Below, in pieces: positions 36,601 to 49,800 of a DNA stretch of 64,000 nucleotides. Each line of letters begins with the position of its first letter. The stretch's first letter is position 1. The notes below the pieces were generated by a model, which had not been told where the DNA came from, searched no databases, and worked only from the letters and a program-made list of their open reading frames with translations. The DNA is from Monarcha castaneiventris obscurior (Eukaryota; Chordata; Aves; Passeriformes; Monarchidae), in the NCBI GenBank assembly GCA_026261815.1, contig JAMPIT010000230.1, forward strand, positions 6,757,001 through 6,821,000, given 5' to 3'. A program made the translations under genes and the position numbers.

Positions 36601-37818
36601 CCATAAAATTACTTTTCATTATGTGCCATGTTTCATATTATCCTTACAGGACATACTAGGACCAAACTACTTTCAAGTATTGTATACACCTTAAAAACCT
36701 GTATAGATCAACACCCTTTCCAAAACCATCCCAAACCCTACATTACTAAATACTGAATGCATCCCATTCTTAGCAAAGCTCTAGTTTATTTGTTAACACA
36801 GAAGTCAAAGGCTATGAAATTCAGAAAGACTACAGAGATGTTATGCAAGCAGTAACACTACATTTGTAATTTCTCTGAGAAGATTCTGAATTAATTATGC
36901 TGGACAATTTCTAATTAAAACAAAAAACCAAGAAGGAAGTATTTTTCAATGCCAAGAAACCCATTTTACTCTTTGTAAAAATATTCGCAGCAGTTCATTA
37001 CCCTGTGAATTCAAACTATGGACGTCCCTATTAGAACTGCCATAAAAAGCAAGTTTGAAGTGATCCCAGGACTTAGCAGAGATACAAATTACAGTTTTTA
37101 AATCAATAGGAAGTTACTGAAAAACATCCAACACTTATTAGGATGTTTTTTTCTTTATGTAAACCTGATCCTTCCTTCCCACCAAAAATGCGTGACATTG
37201 AAAATTATCTTTTTTCTCTGTATTTAATGGCAGCAAATTCAGAATAATTCACAAACCAAGTGATCTCAGCCACTCCTTGTATGGTTTCCCCCCTAGACCC
37301 TTCACCTTCTTCACAGCCTCCCTTTGGATGCTTTCTAATAGATTTATGTCTTTATTGGGCTTAGCAAGAGACAAAAACATGGCTAAATTAAAATATAAAA
37401 TTGGAATTAAGAAACTATTAACAGTAGAGAGTGGAATAAGAGCTCAAAGGTGCTATAATATAATGCCTGTGGCTGGAGAGTATCACCCTAAATAAGACTC
37501 CATAGCAGAACACAAAATGCATTCAAAATTACTATAAAAAGACACCAAAATCCCGAGGGATACGCCCACAAAATACGGACAGTACAAAAACAGGAACATC
37601 AAAGCAAAAACGTTACTGGGGAAAGATGTTAAGCATTTAGAAGAGTCCTGCCATGAGCTGGGCAGCCAAGGGAAGTGTGGTTGTACCACTGCTCTGCCCC
37701 ACACATCCACAGAGAGAACAAGGGCCCACAGAGCACTCAGGATACCACAAATACTAAGAGTATCACTACAGCAAAGCAGGTATTCCTTTCCATTTAGGAA
37801 CACTGCAGCAGTCTCAAA

Positions 37819-37855
<37 letters not shown>

Positions 37856-40800
37856 TGCCGTGATTTTGTCTCCTTGCTACTTACCAAGCATCGCTTGTCC
37901 TACCTTAGCAGCCTTGGTAGCCTTCACTTTCAGCAGCATATCCACAAAAGCCACTCTCACTTTCTCAGAATTGTCATGAAGACTGTGTTTGGTTGCAGGC
38001 AGGAGATGTTCCAGGAGTGGGTGACTTAGCTTGTTGTCCAAAATTATTGGCAGGCACTAAAAAAACCAAAACCAAATCCAGAAAGAGTAGAGTTGAAGAA
38101 CAGCTAAAAATTGTTAAAGAGGACCATGACATTTCTCAGGTTAAATAAAGCAGGAACAGACACTGTGAATGTTTATTTTTCTTGTAATACTTCGGTAAAA
38201 ATTGCTTTGATTATTTCAAAATTACAATAAATTGTGCTTAGTGAACTCACTTCAGCTGAATCAGATCTACACTGAGACCATGGTCTTGCCCTCTACCTGA
38301 GGGCACACTGTACAGTGCCAGCTCTCTAAAATACACTGATTTCAAATTAAAAACACATCTATTTTTTTCCAATTTGCTTTTAAATCAGCACTTTCTGCTT
38401 ATCCAGTATAGCTCCCCCATGAAGCAGTAGTGGAGCAAGTGAGGATTAACAGGACGACAGCTTCAATTTACGGCTGAACTGACACAGACACAAAATCTTC
38501 AAGTGAAAATGCTGCTTAAGGAGTTCATTTTTCTGCCCAAGCTATCAGTTATTTCTCACATGCCAGAAAGATGTAGATGAACTAATTTTAACATACTGAG
38601 CAATGCACGGGAGGAGGCATCACCAGACAAACTGTGGAATAACATCCATCCAAACCTCAGACACACAAAGTGGGGTACAAAATCCTAATTGTGCATGTCT
38701 TGGGATGCATTAAAGCCAGAGACATAGGAACATCCTGGAACCTGCCTACATATAGTTTCAAGTCTAACCATCATTTCTAATAGCTAAAAAAACTAAATTA
38801 TCGGGTCCAAACACTGTGTGTACAACTGGAAATTCAAAATGGTTTGGAGTCAGAAAGCCAAACAGTTACTATTTTAAAAGGCATTTGTGTATTTCAAACA
38901 TGGCTTTTACGAAATGTGCAAAACCTTCATGTATTAGGAATTCTATTGCCTAAGACATTTGGTAGAACAAGTAATCTCCTTGATTTAAAGTGGCCTATAC
39001 TAGAAACCTGTACAGCAAATAAAATATAAAAATGACAATCATGATTTTAAATTTAGAAAAACATTTACTTTAAAAACACAGCATCGAACATCAGCAGATG
39101 TTATATCACATGCCAGCTCTCCAGTTATCTTTTTTAAAAGATCAGCAAGAATTGTTGGAGGAATCATCTCCCAGTATTTGGATATTATCTGAGTAACTCC
39201 AAGTATCCCTGTAGAGCGGACAACTGGATGAGGATCTTCTAAGAGACTCTAAAACAAACAGAAGAACAATACTGTGAGCATATGGATTATTGCGGCTCTA
39301 CTGATATTTGATGTGAGCCTATCATAAACAAAATGCATTCCATTACCTTTTAATAATTATGAAAATTGTCATACAGTAAAAGAACTATAATATTAATAGT
39401 CCCTCAAGGCATTTTTCAATAAAGAAACCAAGGAAATTTAAATCAGAAGCAAAATTTAGAAAACTATTGACCAACTTTTTTAATTGGGCTTTTGAATTCT
39501 TTTTTTTTAAAATAAATCAAGTCTTGCACTTGTGACTTAATTAAGAATATTTAGATTTCTACTTACATGAGTCTATACTGATCACTCTTCCTATGGAATG
39601 ACACAAAAACTCTGAAATTCATTCAATTATCTGATGTTTACTCAGGAATCCCCAAACATTTTCTTGATGAAAACACTATGCCCATTCTTACCCATCTAGA
39701 CTGGTAAGGAGATTTTTAGGTTATCTCCATTACACTTAATTTCAGAAGTGTTTAGTAACACAGTACTGAACTTTCATTGAATGCTTCCATAGTAACTGTG
39801 AAGCTCCGCACCCCCAGTCGGAGGTTAAATAAGGCTCAAGATCCATTACTCATGTGTTTAATCCTTCAAAGGTATCTCTCATTCACAGATTAATGAATTA
39901 CAAACCAAAACATCTTCTTTTGAGAGTTTAAAGTGGTATGCAGCATCTGCAGAAAACATACTATAGAAATTTAAAATACTATTTTTGTATTTTCTGCACG
40001 ACAGACCTCTATTTTCCTACAAATACTATCCAGAAGTTCCATAAATTTTAATCACATCAATATTTAATCTTATTTTTTGAGTTAGCTTTGATAAAAGTTT
40101 CATTTTTAACATTTTAGTTCCATTAAAACTTACAAAAAGTTCTTCAAACTGTTTCTGAATTTCATTGTCCATCTCTTCAACCTTAAAATTGGGATCACGA
40201 ACAGGAAAAGCATCAACAAACAAAAATGCTGCATTTGCTCGAACTTCTGAGTTTCGGGCCTGTTGCAATGGAGGAAAAAAATATTTTTTCATAAGGACAG
40301 ACTGTTAATAACCAAAGGTGTATCCTGTCAAACACTGTTCTCCAAACATTTTAACAAGTTAGTTTTTAATTAAGTAGATGGAAAAGATGAATTTATAAAT
40401 GGATAGAAGAACCTAAAGTCACATATGAGTTTTAATGTTTTACCTTATATTTCTGCCCATTCAGTAAAACCTGAGTTATTTTTATAATCAGCTTTCAAAG
40501 CATATCAGCTTCAATAACCCTGAGGAATCACAGAGTCCTCCTGCTTTCTGTAATGCCGAATAAATTAGAGGCAGCTGGGATTTCTCTTGGTGGCCTTAAA
40601 GCTCCTCTTCAGGACAGAAGAATCTTGAATTCAATCAGATTGAATTAATTAACCCGCTTGTCAAGAGACAGGTGATTTAATTGAAAAGCTCAAGTCTATT
40701 GCTTCAAGAAAATAGTATTTAGTAACTAAGTACCAGAAAGCCTGGAGAGTAACTTATCCAGCAAAAACATGTTCATTTCTGCATCTCTGCACAGAAGTAA

Positions 40801-43800
40801 TAGCACCAGTTCTGAGCTCCAGACGGCTCATCAAAAATCTATGGGAAGCCTCACAACCCTCAGAGATTTTACCATATTTAACAGTTTTGAGTGTTTTACT
40901 CCACAATGTATTTTACTGGTTGTAGAACCCCAAATGCAAAAAAAAAAAAAAAGGTGCATATTTAGATATTCATTCAGTGAAAGATAATTGACCCAGTGAA
41001 CTCCTAAAAGACAGAAAAAGGAAAAAGAGAGCAGGCAATAAAACAATGAAGAAATTCAAGGCATCACAAGGAGAAAGCTGAAATCCAACCACCAAACTCC
41101 ATTTATCAAAGCAGTGCAGTGATTAAGAGCCTCTGCTGACTTCCAGAAAGAAGAGAAGGAAGAATTTTGTCCAGATTTTGGGTCCAATGAAAAAAAAACC
41201 TCTCAATACAACTAGCAAAGTAGGCCTAATTTTAAGAGCAAGATGAGACAGGTCACGAAACTTCTTGACTATTCTAATAATCTCATTTTCTTCTTCCCTT
41301 GTCATAAGCACACTGAAATCAAAGGCAGGGAAAAGAAACACGGCAATAACCATGTAATATTTAGACTTAAATAAACTAATGACAAATAAAACCACAAAAA
41401 CACAAAAGAAATTAGCAACAATTACTTCATTTACAATCCATTTTGGGTTTCTCTTCTTGACAAATCCTGATATGGTGGAGTAGAACCAAAACATTCCATA
41501 TTCTTCAAGTCAACGAAATTAATAGCAATTCTAAACTGAACACTACAAAAGCAAATAAAGTACATACATACAGTCTTTAGTTAGGGATTTGTGTTTTCCT
41601 TTGTCACGGATAATGCAAACAGTTCAAATGTGAAAAGACCATAATTCTTAATTCTATCCTATGAAGTTGAGAAAATTCTTCAACTTTGAGCTTGTCTATA
41701 TTTAAGAATTAACACGTAACAAGATAATATGTGAATTCAGGGTGAAATAGCTCTTCTGCACTAACATCGCATGTGAAAATTAATTCAAATGTGGTTTTAT
41801 GCAATAACCTAGACCTTGTCTACCATAGACATTCCAGAAAGTTAATTTCCATTTTTTAAGTACATTACACTGAATTCCATTAAACTCACTTTTAATTCTG
41901 AACTGAGTACCCACAGTTCAAACTCCTGCCTTTAATTAATTGGAATTTATCCCAAATGTATTTGCATATTCGGGCTCATACAATGTCTTCACAGAGGTAG
42001 AACCTAAGATTTTTAATTCATGGCCTGTTTTAATCCACAGTGATTTTTCCATGCCAGAGCCTGCAGTTATTTAAATGACTAATATTTCTTTACCATTACG
42101 CGTGTACTATTCTGAGGAACTTTCAGAACCTTTTTAAACAATATTTTAATTTTTTCTTCAGTTAATTTTCATGGCTTTCTTTTAAATTTTATCTGGTCTT
42201 ACAGGTTCTGAAATTCAAGTTATTTAAAACACTGCTTCCCCAGGACATGTTAGTTTAAATGTGTGGGATGTTAAAAATTTTTTAAAAAGACAACCAAACA
42301 CACCACTTTAAAGGAGTCACTTCCTTCAACAGCTTGAATTCCTGGACGAGTGGTTCTTGACTTTTTCAGCTTGATAAGAAATAGCTTAATCACTACTTAC
42401 CTCACACTAAATATCCATATTTTTATACCCATGTATCGTCTTATACTAACAGTCAACCACCACACATCTCTTTTATGTTTGCATGACACTTGCTTTTCAT
42501 AGTAAGAACATGAAAAAAGATGAAGAAGTTACATATGGGCTTATATAATAAAAAGTTAAAGTTGCATAAAGGCTTATAAAATACGTGTTGGTAAAAGCCC
42601 CAAAAGAAGTTGTGCAATCTAAGTATTTGCAATATAAGCAATTTAAGAAGAAACAGAGAACTGTGCATTACAAACGTGCATTCTCAATTTAAAGATTGCA
42701 GAGATGAAATCAAGTGGTTTCAACATGAACAGTTCTGGAATTTGGTGTGTTCTTACAACAGAAGTAATTTTGCTTTCTGCAAGGAGGAGTAAACAGGCTT
42801 TGTACGTCCTTTCTGTTTCATAACCAGTGTTCTAGAACGGGATTTGTTCTTCACTATATTAAATTAGGGATATGGCTAAAATAGGAGCATCAAACTGGTT
42901 ATCTAAAATTAAAGTGACATTTCAAGCTTTGGAGTAGAATCCACAACAGTAAGGACAGTTATAAGCTTCCCTTCTTAGTTCAGTATCTTAAACTACTGGT
43001 GATTCTGAGTCACAGCAACAGTTCAAAATGCCAAGTAATTCATGCAGTACTATATGATTTGTTCTAGCAATGGAACCATTAGTGACATGAAAATTAGGAA
43101 TAGCGGCTGTTAAAAACTTCAACCACTTCTGGAACCAGGGATTCTCCCACTGTCTTGCTGCAGATCAATCATTAACCATTTTTTCCCACAAGACACACCT
43201 TCTGTTACATTTCTCCAAATAAATGCACGCAGATTTAACAAGGTTTGACAGAATCTTCCTCCAAAGTACTCCAGTCTTACATTTGAGTCCTGGGCCTTGG
43301 AAAATGACTACAACCCTCCACTGACAGACAGCAACTCCCTTAAGAATGGAATACTGTTTTCTGTTAACTTATCAAAAATCAATTAAAACCCCTATTCTTT
43401 CTAGAGACAGAAATGTAGACATTAAAGGAAGCCATGCTTTGTAGCCATTATTCTCTTGCACTAGGACATACATGTTTCATCCAGAAGGTTCCTTGTTTAT
43501 ATTCATTCTAAACGGATAGGGTCCAACCTTTATGTGAGACCAAACAAGATACTGGGCTAGCAATGACTCTGTTCATCTGCCCAACTCTACCACAGGGCTC
43601 TGCTGAAACTAAACAGCTCTCAACTCCTTCCTGTAGCTCATAAAATCCATTGTAAACAACTTTTTAAGTTAACAGTAAATACTTCCAACTTTGAGAATTT
43701 CAAATACCTTTCTCATGGCTAGAGAAGATGCTGTATAACCAACCAATAAATTCAAATTTAAATTAAATTATAAATGTTTACCAGAATTTAATTTGGCTGT

Positions 43801-46800
43801 ATGTATACACTCTTACAAACAGGGATTTCACAATCTCAGACAAAATAAAAGTTGTTACCAAAGAAGGCAGCTTAGTTCATCTCAATCAGAAAGTGTAACT
43901 GAGTGGACAAACTGCAGTAGGTTGCCCTTAGTCTGTGCATTCAGTCCTCAGGAGGACATACACACACCAGAAAAGAACTAGGAGTAAGAAATTTCATTCT
44001 GAGTGCACATCCAAATCATGAATGTTTGCATATACAATCAAACTAGAATAAAAGTTTTTCTAAATTAAAGCTCTAATAAATTCATTGAGCTGTATTCTAA
44101 GGCTGTTAATTAATCAAAAGGTGAGACTAAAACATCCTCAGAACATTTCTGGCTTTGATCAATAAAACACTGATAATTCCCTCAAGATCTTGGAAAACAG
44201 AATACAAGATTACACAGAATTTTCAGATTGAGAAGGTAAGAATACCAAGTGCAATCCTGGAAAGCATTCTAGGTACCTGTAAACAAAACTGAATTTTACA
44301 AGTAAATTATATTAAAAAATTAGAATATTATTGTACATGCTATGCCTAATTACAACTTGCAAAGTTACTCAGCTACATCTGTGATGTCAAACACTCATTT
44401 TGGTTTTTGTAGCTATTTCATTTTAAAAGCAAATAATAAAAACAGAAGATGTGGAAGGGACCCAAAATTCAATAGTTGGAGGAAGGCAGTACTATTTTCT
44501 GAAAAGGATAATTACCTTCAGTGCTCTCCAGAGGATGGGTTGATACAATCTATAGAGCATTTCTTCAACTCCTTGACGAACTTTACTTTGCTTATGAAAA
44601 TAACTCAGCATCTAAGAAAAAACAAACCAGGCCCAAAACAGTGGTAAGGGGTTGTCTCATTTCATAATTATGTAACATCAGAGTTTTCATACTATGGAAA
44701 TTATAAAATTAAACATATTAATTGACCCTATATTTTACTGAAAAGTCTCAAAAATAGTAAAATTAAATTGATCAAATAAATATAATATTTTATAACTTTA
44801 TAGAGTCAATAAGTTCATATAAAGATCTACAACTTAGAAAAAAACATGGCTAGAGAATTTCACAGCAACAACTCATTTTTCGTTACTGTAAAAAAACCTA
44901 CTTTTAAAGTAACTGGCAGAAAGAGTTTGAAACCACAAAATTATGAACTACAGATAAATAAGCCTTTTCTCTGTTAAGAACAAAGGAACTTATTTGGTAA
45001 GTAGAATCATCCAAATAAAAATGTACAAACCTAATGCATTTTTTATGCATAGATGAAAAGCAAGTATCAGCACTCCTTGGGACTCAAAACTGTGCTTAAT
45101 TAGCTAAAAATCCTGTTATTTTTGTATCTGAATTATGCAGAAAAGACAGTGGAAGACCAGAGTAGAATATGAGAAAGGACATCATTTAACTTGATATGAA
45201 GAATTCCTCCACTTGAAACACTGGTCAGTTTGAGCTGTGTTCTAAGGTTGGTAATTAATCAGAAAGTGAGACGAGATCATCCTCTGAACATTTCTGGCCT
45301 TGATCAATACAGCACTGATAACTCCCTGAAGATCTTGGAAAACAGAATACAAGATTACAAAAAATTTGAAAAGAAGCTGACCCTCTAGTGGTCAGTTCTA
45401 ATTTATTCCAAGACCTACTCCACTTGCAGCTCACATACATATTTATTCACTGTCCTCTTTCAAGATCATAAGCCTCTGAGTCTGAAAACATGAAATGCTC
45501 CGTCAAAAGCCAGGAATCACAGGACAAGGGAATCCTACAGCTATGAGGAAACAAAGCAGAACAAACCCCCTAAAAAACCAACATCAAAAAACCCAAACCA
45601 AAATTAAAAAAAACCCCTATATAACATTGTACACTGGTTATGTCGAGCTATATATTACACACATTTTACACTCTAGAGTCTGTGTATTTGGGAGAAAGCA
45701 TGGGAGGGGAAGGGGCGTGGATCAAATACAAATGTCTTAAAGAGCTTTGTGCACTTCTCATTCTGCTTCAAATGTTCTGCCCATGAATAAAAGCCAGAGA
45801 TGGACAACTAGAACCAAGGCTTGTCCCTATAAACATACATAAACCCCCTATATATAATAAAAATTTAAAAAGACAAGTTTCATTTCAGACCCATCTACTA
45901 GGTTTGCCTCAAGAAGGTTTTGACTTTTCATCCCTATGATCATCTATGGAAAGGTCAATTCTGTAGGTGAAGAAAGCATAGACAACAGACAGCAAAAACT
46001 ATTTCTGGCACTCTGGAAAATCCCCTTCTATTTACACTTTTGAGCAGCAAAGACAAACCTGGTGCAAAACTATAAGCAGGTTCCTCCTGTTGTTTCTCAC
46101 AATATGCTGTTTTTTAAGTATTTGTGGTGGGTTGGCCCTAGTCACCAGCTAAGCACCCACAGCCATTCACACACTCCGTGCTCAGTGGGGAAGAAAGAGA
46201 ATTGGAAGACAAAAGCAAGTTCAGGGGTCAAGACAAAGGCAGTTTAACAAACAAAGCAAAGACAACCAAAAAAATCCCCAAAATAGTGATGCAAGTGCAA
46301 TCACTCACTACCTGCCACAAGTAGGCCAATATTCAGCCAGTCTCCAAGCAATGGCTGCCTCCCAAGAACCCACTTTCCCTCAGTCTGCTGAGGGAATGAT
46401 GGTTGTATGGCATGCAATATCCTTCTGGTCAATTTGGGTCAGCTGTCTCAGCTGGCACCTCCCAACTTCTTGCTCATGCCCAGCCCATTCCCTAGGGAAA
46501 ATGCAGGGAGGAGAAAGCCTTCAGACCACACAGGCACTGCTCAGCAGCAACCAGAACATTGGTGAGCCACCAGGACACCCCAAACACAGCCCCAAACAGG
46601 CTGCTATGAAGTAAAGTATTTCCATTCCATTCCACACCTGGTACAGTATTTTAGTAAGAAATGCAAATTTTCCACTTTATAGCAACTGATCTCATTTCAA
46701 TGCTACTAGTTCATGTCATGCTTTCCAGGAACTTACCTCTCTAACTTTAGAATGAACAGGAGAACTTCTGGGAAGATGAATTCCATGATGCATGAAATCC

Positions 46801-49800
46801 TGAATGCAGTTATATTCAAGTACCTACAGTAAAAACACACACATGCTCCTGTTAACACAATAAAACAATAGTAAGTACTGTAGCTGTGCAGCAACTGTAT
46901 TTTTCCCTAAAACAAGTAACTGAAAATAGTATCTTTTCTTACTTGGCTTCTGCTTGGCTCAAATTTTTCTATGCTGGGAGCCTCAGTCTGCCTCAACTGA
47001 TTTTCAAAATTTCAGAATATACTATTAATCCAATAGTCAGAAGCTAAAGCACTGTAAATAAAAATATTTGGTATCTGAAATTTTGCTCTAGCATTGTTGT
47101 GATGCTGTAATTATGCCTTTAATCACTTCCATGGAAATCCACAAAGACTAGATAAATACTTGAGCTATCAACTATACAGACTTGCACATACTGAATAAAA
47201 GCTTCAATAATTCAGCTAACTGGTGTGTTTATGAAAAACATGGTCTATATGCACAGTTGTGTGAACCAATATTTCAGCAGCAGAATTAAAGGTGTTTAAC
47301 TGCAGCCAAACTGATCTCAGTGGGAAAACATTCAAAGCATGACATATTGTTACTCCTTGACAATGCTGAAGAGGCCCTTTTCCTAGGGAAATAATTCTTT
47401 AAGGCTTTTTTAAGGCACCTCTCTGAGGTGGCAAGTCATGAGTCTTTCCCACCTTGAAACTGAAAACTACCCAAATGAAATTTCAAGCATAGTGTTACCT
47501 CTGTGAATTCTCCTGACACCTTCTTCCAGGCCCTGAAATAAACTTCTGAAATGTATTCCATCAAGGATCTGTATTAACATATAGGAAACACTGTCAAGAA
47601 AGCATACTAACCTTATCTATGTACAGCTCATAAAGGTGAAACATGAAGTTTTTTATGCATACCAATACTGTTCTTAATTCTGTGCATCACCATGATTTTT
47701 AGAAGAAGAAATTCTCTTTTTCAAGTCCACACACACAACTACCAACTTAAACTCTTAATTAATAAACCCAAGCACTATTACATGGTACTTGAAATATCTC
47801 TTATGGTGGGAAAGTCAAAACATTCACAGAGATACTTTATCACCTATGTCATGATGAATGCCTTAAATTTTTTATAGAGATGTACAGGTATACATTATTC
47901 TACCTGAAAGCATTAGAAAGCCTCTGATTTTAATACAAAGAATCACTTCTACAATAGTTCACTGAATAATCAAAGAAAAAAAATCTCCATGTTTTTCATC
48001 TATCAGCCAAATTCTTAGGCTATGACTGATCCTACAAGTCACTTCTTATTAGAATGTCTGTATATAGAATCCTATCAAATTGATTTAGAGGTTGCTCATA
48101 GGAAAAAATAGAAACACCCTCCAAAAGAGGAAATGGAACCGCAACCCTCACACAAGCACTGCAAATTTCTACCAAAGTCATGGGCTTTAGCTAATGGCAA
48201 ATAAACATTTACTACTCCTATAATTGTACGCCCAGGCACATCGGAGCAACAATTAAATGAAGTTGCTGAAACAATACATCAGTTATATTCAGAGTATTTG
48301 AAGGTTTCTGGATGCAGATATATGGTTTCAATACACTAGGTATTTTTAGAGAGAGAGAGACAAACAAGGTTTTAGACAAGCTCTCTCTAATTAAGTACTC
48401 TAACTAGGATGCATACCTTGGAAAGAATTGTAATTGGTTTTTAACAGTTCCATGTATCATTTTAATGAAGTTTACATTCCAGCTGAACAAAAAACTCAGG
48501 AATCTTCTTCCCTGTGGAGAGGGGAAAAGAGGAAAAAACAAAGGGAAGTCAAACCTCAGAAGAATGCCCAATTTAAGAGGTACCTCAAAAATCAGTAAGT
48601 ACAAAGGAAACTACATCTTTCAAATGCATAGGTGAAACAGAAAAAAAATTTTAAGATTCTTAATTATTTAACAGAATTCAAGCTTTTATTCATACGGTAG
48701 AAAAAACACAGAACAAATGAACATGTGGGTCTCATATCTGCCTCCATTCTTTCAATGTCCATTCTCTTTTGGTGTGACTTCAAGCAGCATTCCAGAATGG
48801 TAACAGACTGTGCAACTCAGCACCCTCATGAAAGCCGGATCACTGAGCTCTGCCAAGCGCAATATCTTTCCAAGACAACACTGGAATGACGGTGAAGGTA
48901 TAAATAAAATACCATGACAATTCTACCAGCACTGGACACAGGAATATTTTTAACAAAGCCACAGAGAACACCTGGGCCACCGAGGAAATTAAATGTTCCG
49001 ATCAGCAAGGACAATTCCTTCCCTCCTGCCACATGAAAGGTATTATTGCAAACCTCCTGGAGCTGCTTTCATTCATGAAAGCAGAAACATTATTTTCCCC
49101 AAATTAGTTTTCTTCCATCTTAGCAAGTCAGGAACAATGATGACAAATCTGATGAGCAATAGAATTTTGCAATAAAAGGCAGTGAAAGGCTGTGGATGAA
49201 GGAAATAAGCCAATGCTCTTCCAGAATCAGCAAGATCTGCCCAAGGAATTGGAGCCTTATACAGTATCTGTACAGGCAGCCTCACTCTGACTTAGCTTAC
49301 AGATGAAGTAGTGGCATTCAGCTTCTAACACTTCAAAATGTTTGATCATACATAAGAGTGAGTCAGCCAGTTGTAGAGTCCTTTGTATCTGTCAGCTTTC
49401 AAGCCAAAAATAAATTAGGAAAATTAATAAAGGAAGTGCCATATTAAAGAACACATTGGCAGAAGTGCGAAAGGGTCACTGAACAATTAGCAGAGGTTCA
49501 GAGGCAATTCCATTGAGAGTTGGACTAAGCGTTGTGTTTACACCTAAGACAAAACAGAGAAAATAGAATGCCAGTCACACTTGGAGTTGAAATCTCACAG
49601 AGCAGGGGAGGAAGAAGGAAGCACATAGTTGGAAACTGCCCTGTAATGCAATTGATAGCTGACATGCCTTTGGGTGAAGAAGTAATTCAGAAGCTCATAA
49701 AAATCAAGACCTAAAGGCTAAATAAATACAATGTCAAGATTCTCATCTACAATGTAATCCTTCCTGTTGTCAACGAGAGTTGCCTCTATCTCCAGTTTTG

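Larger units (their letters stand above)
44612..46736 (-). other. NCAPG2: NCAPG2 intron 9 (2.1 kb)
   Basis: Contains the second copy of the duplicated segment (45232-45368), an A/C-rich simple stretch at 45590-45620, and the solo LTR at 46123-46645, whose end lies only 92 bp from exon 9. Confidence 0.8.

Noticed and set aside
41123..41494. 123-codon hydrophobic minus-strand frame in NCAPG2 intron 10
   Set aside because: A hydrophobic translation from T-rich intron; no splice sites in phase and nothing corresponding in NCAPG2.
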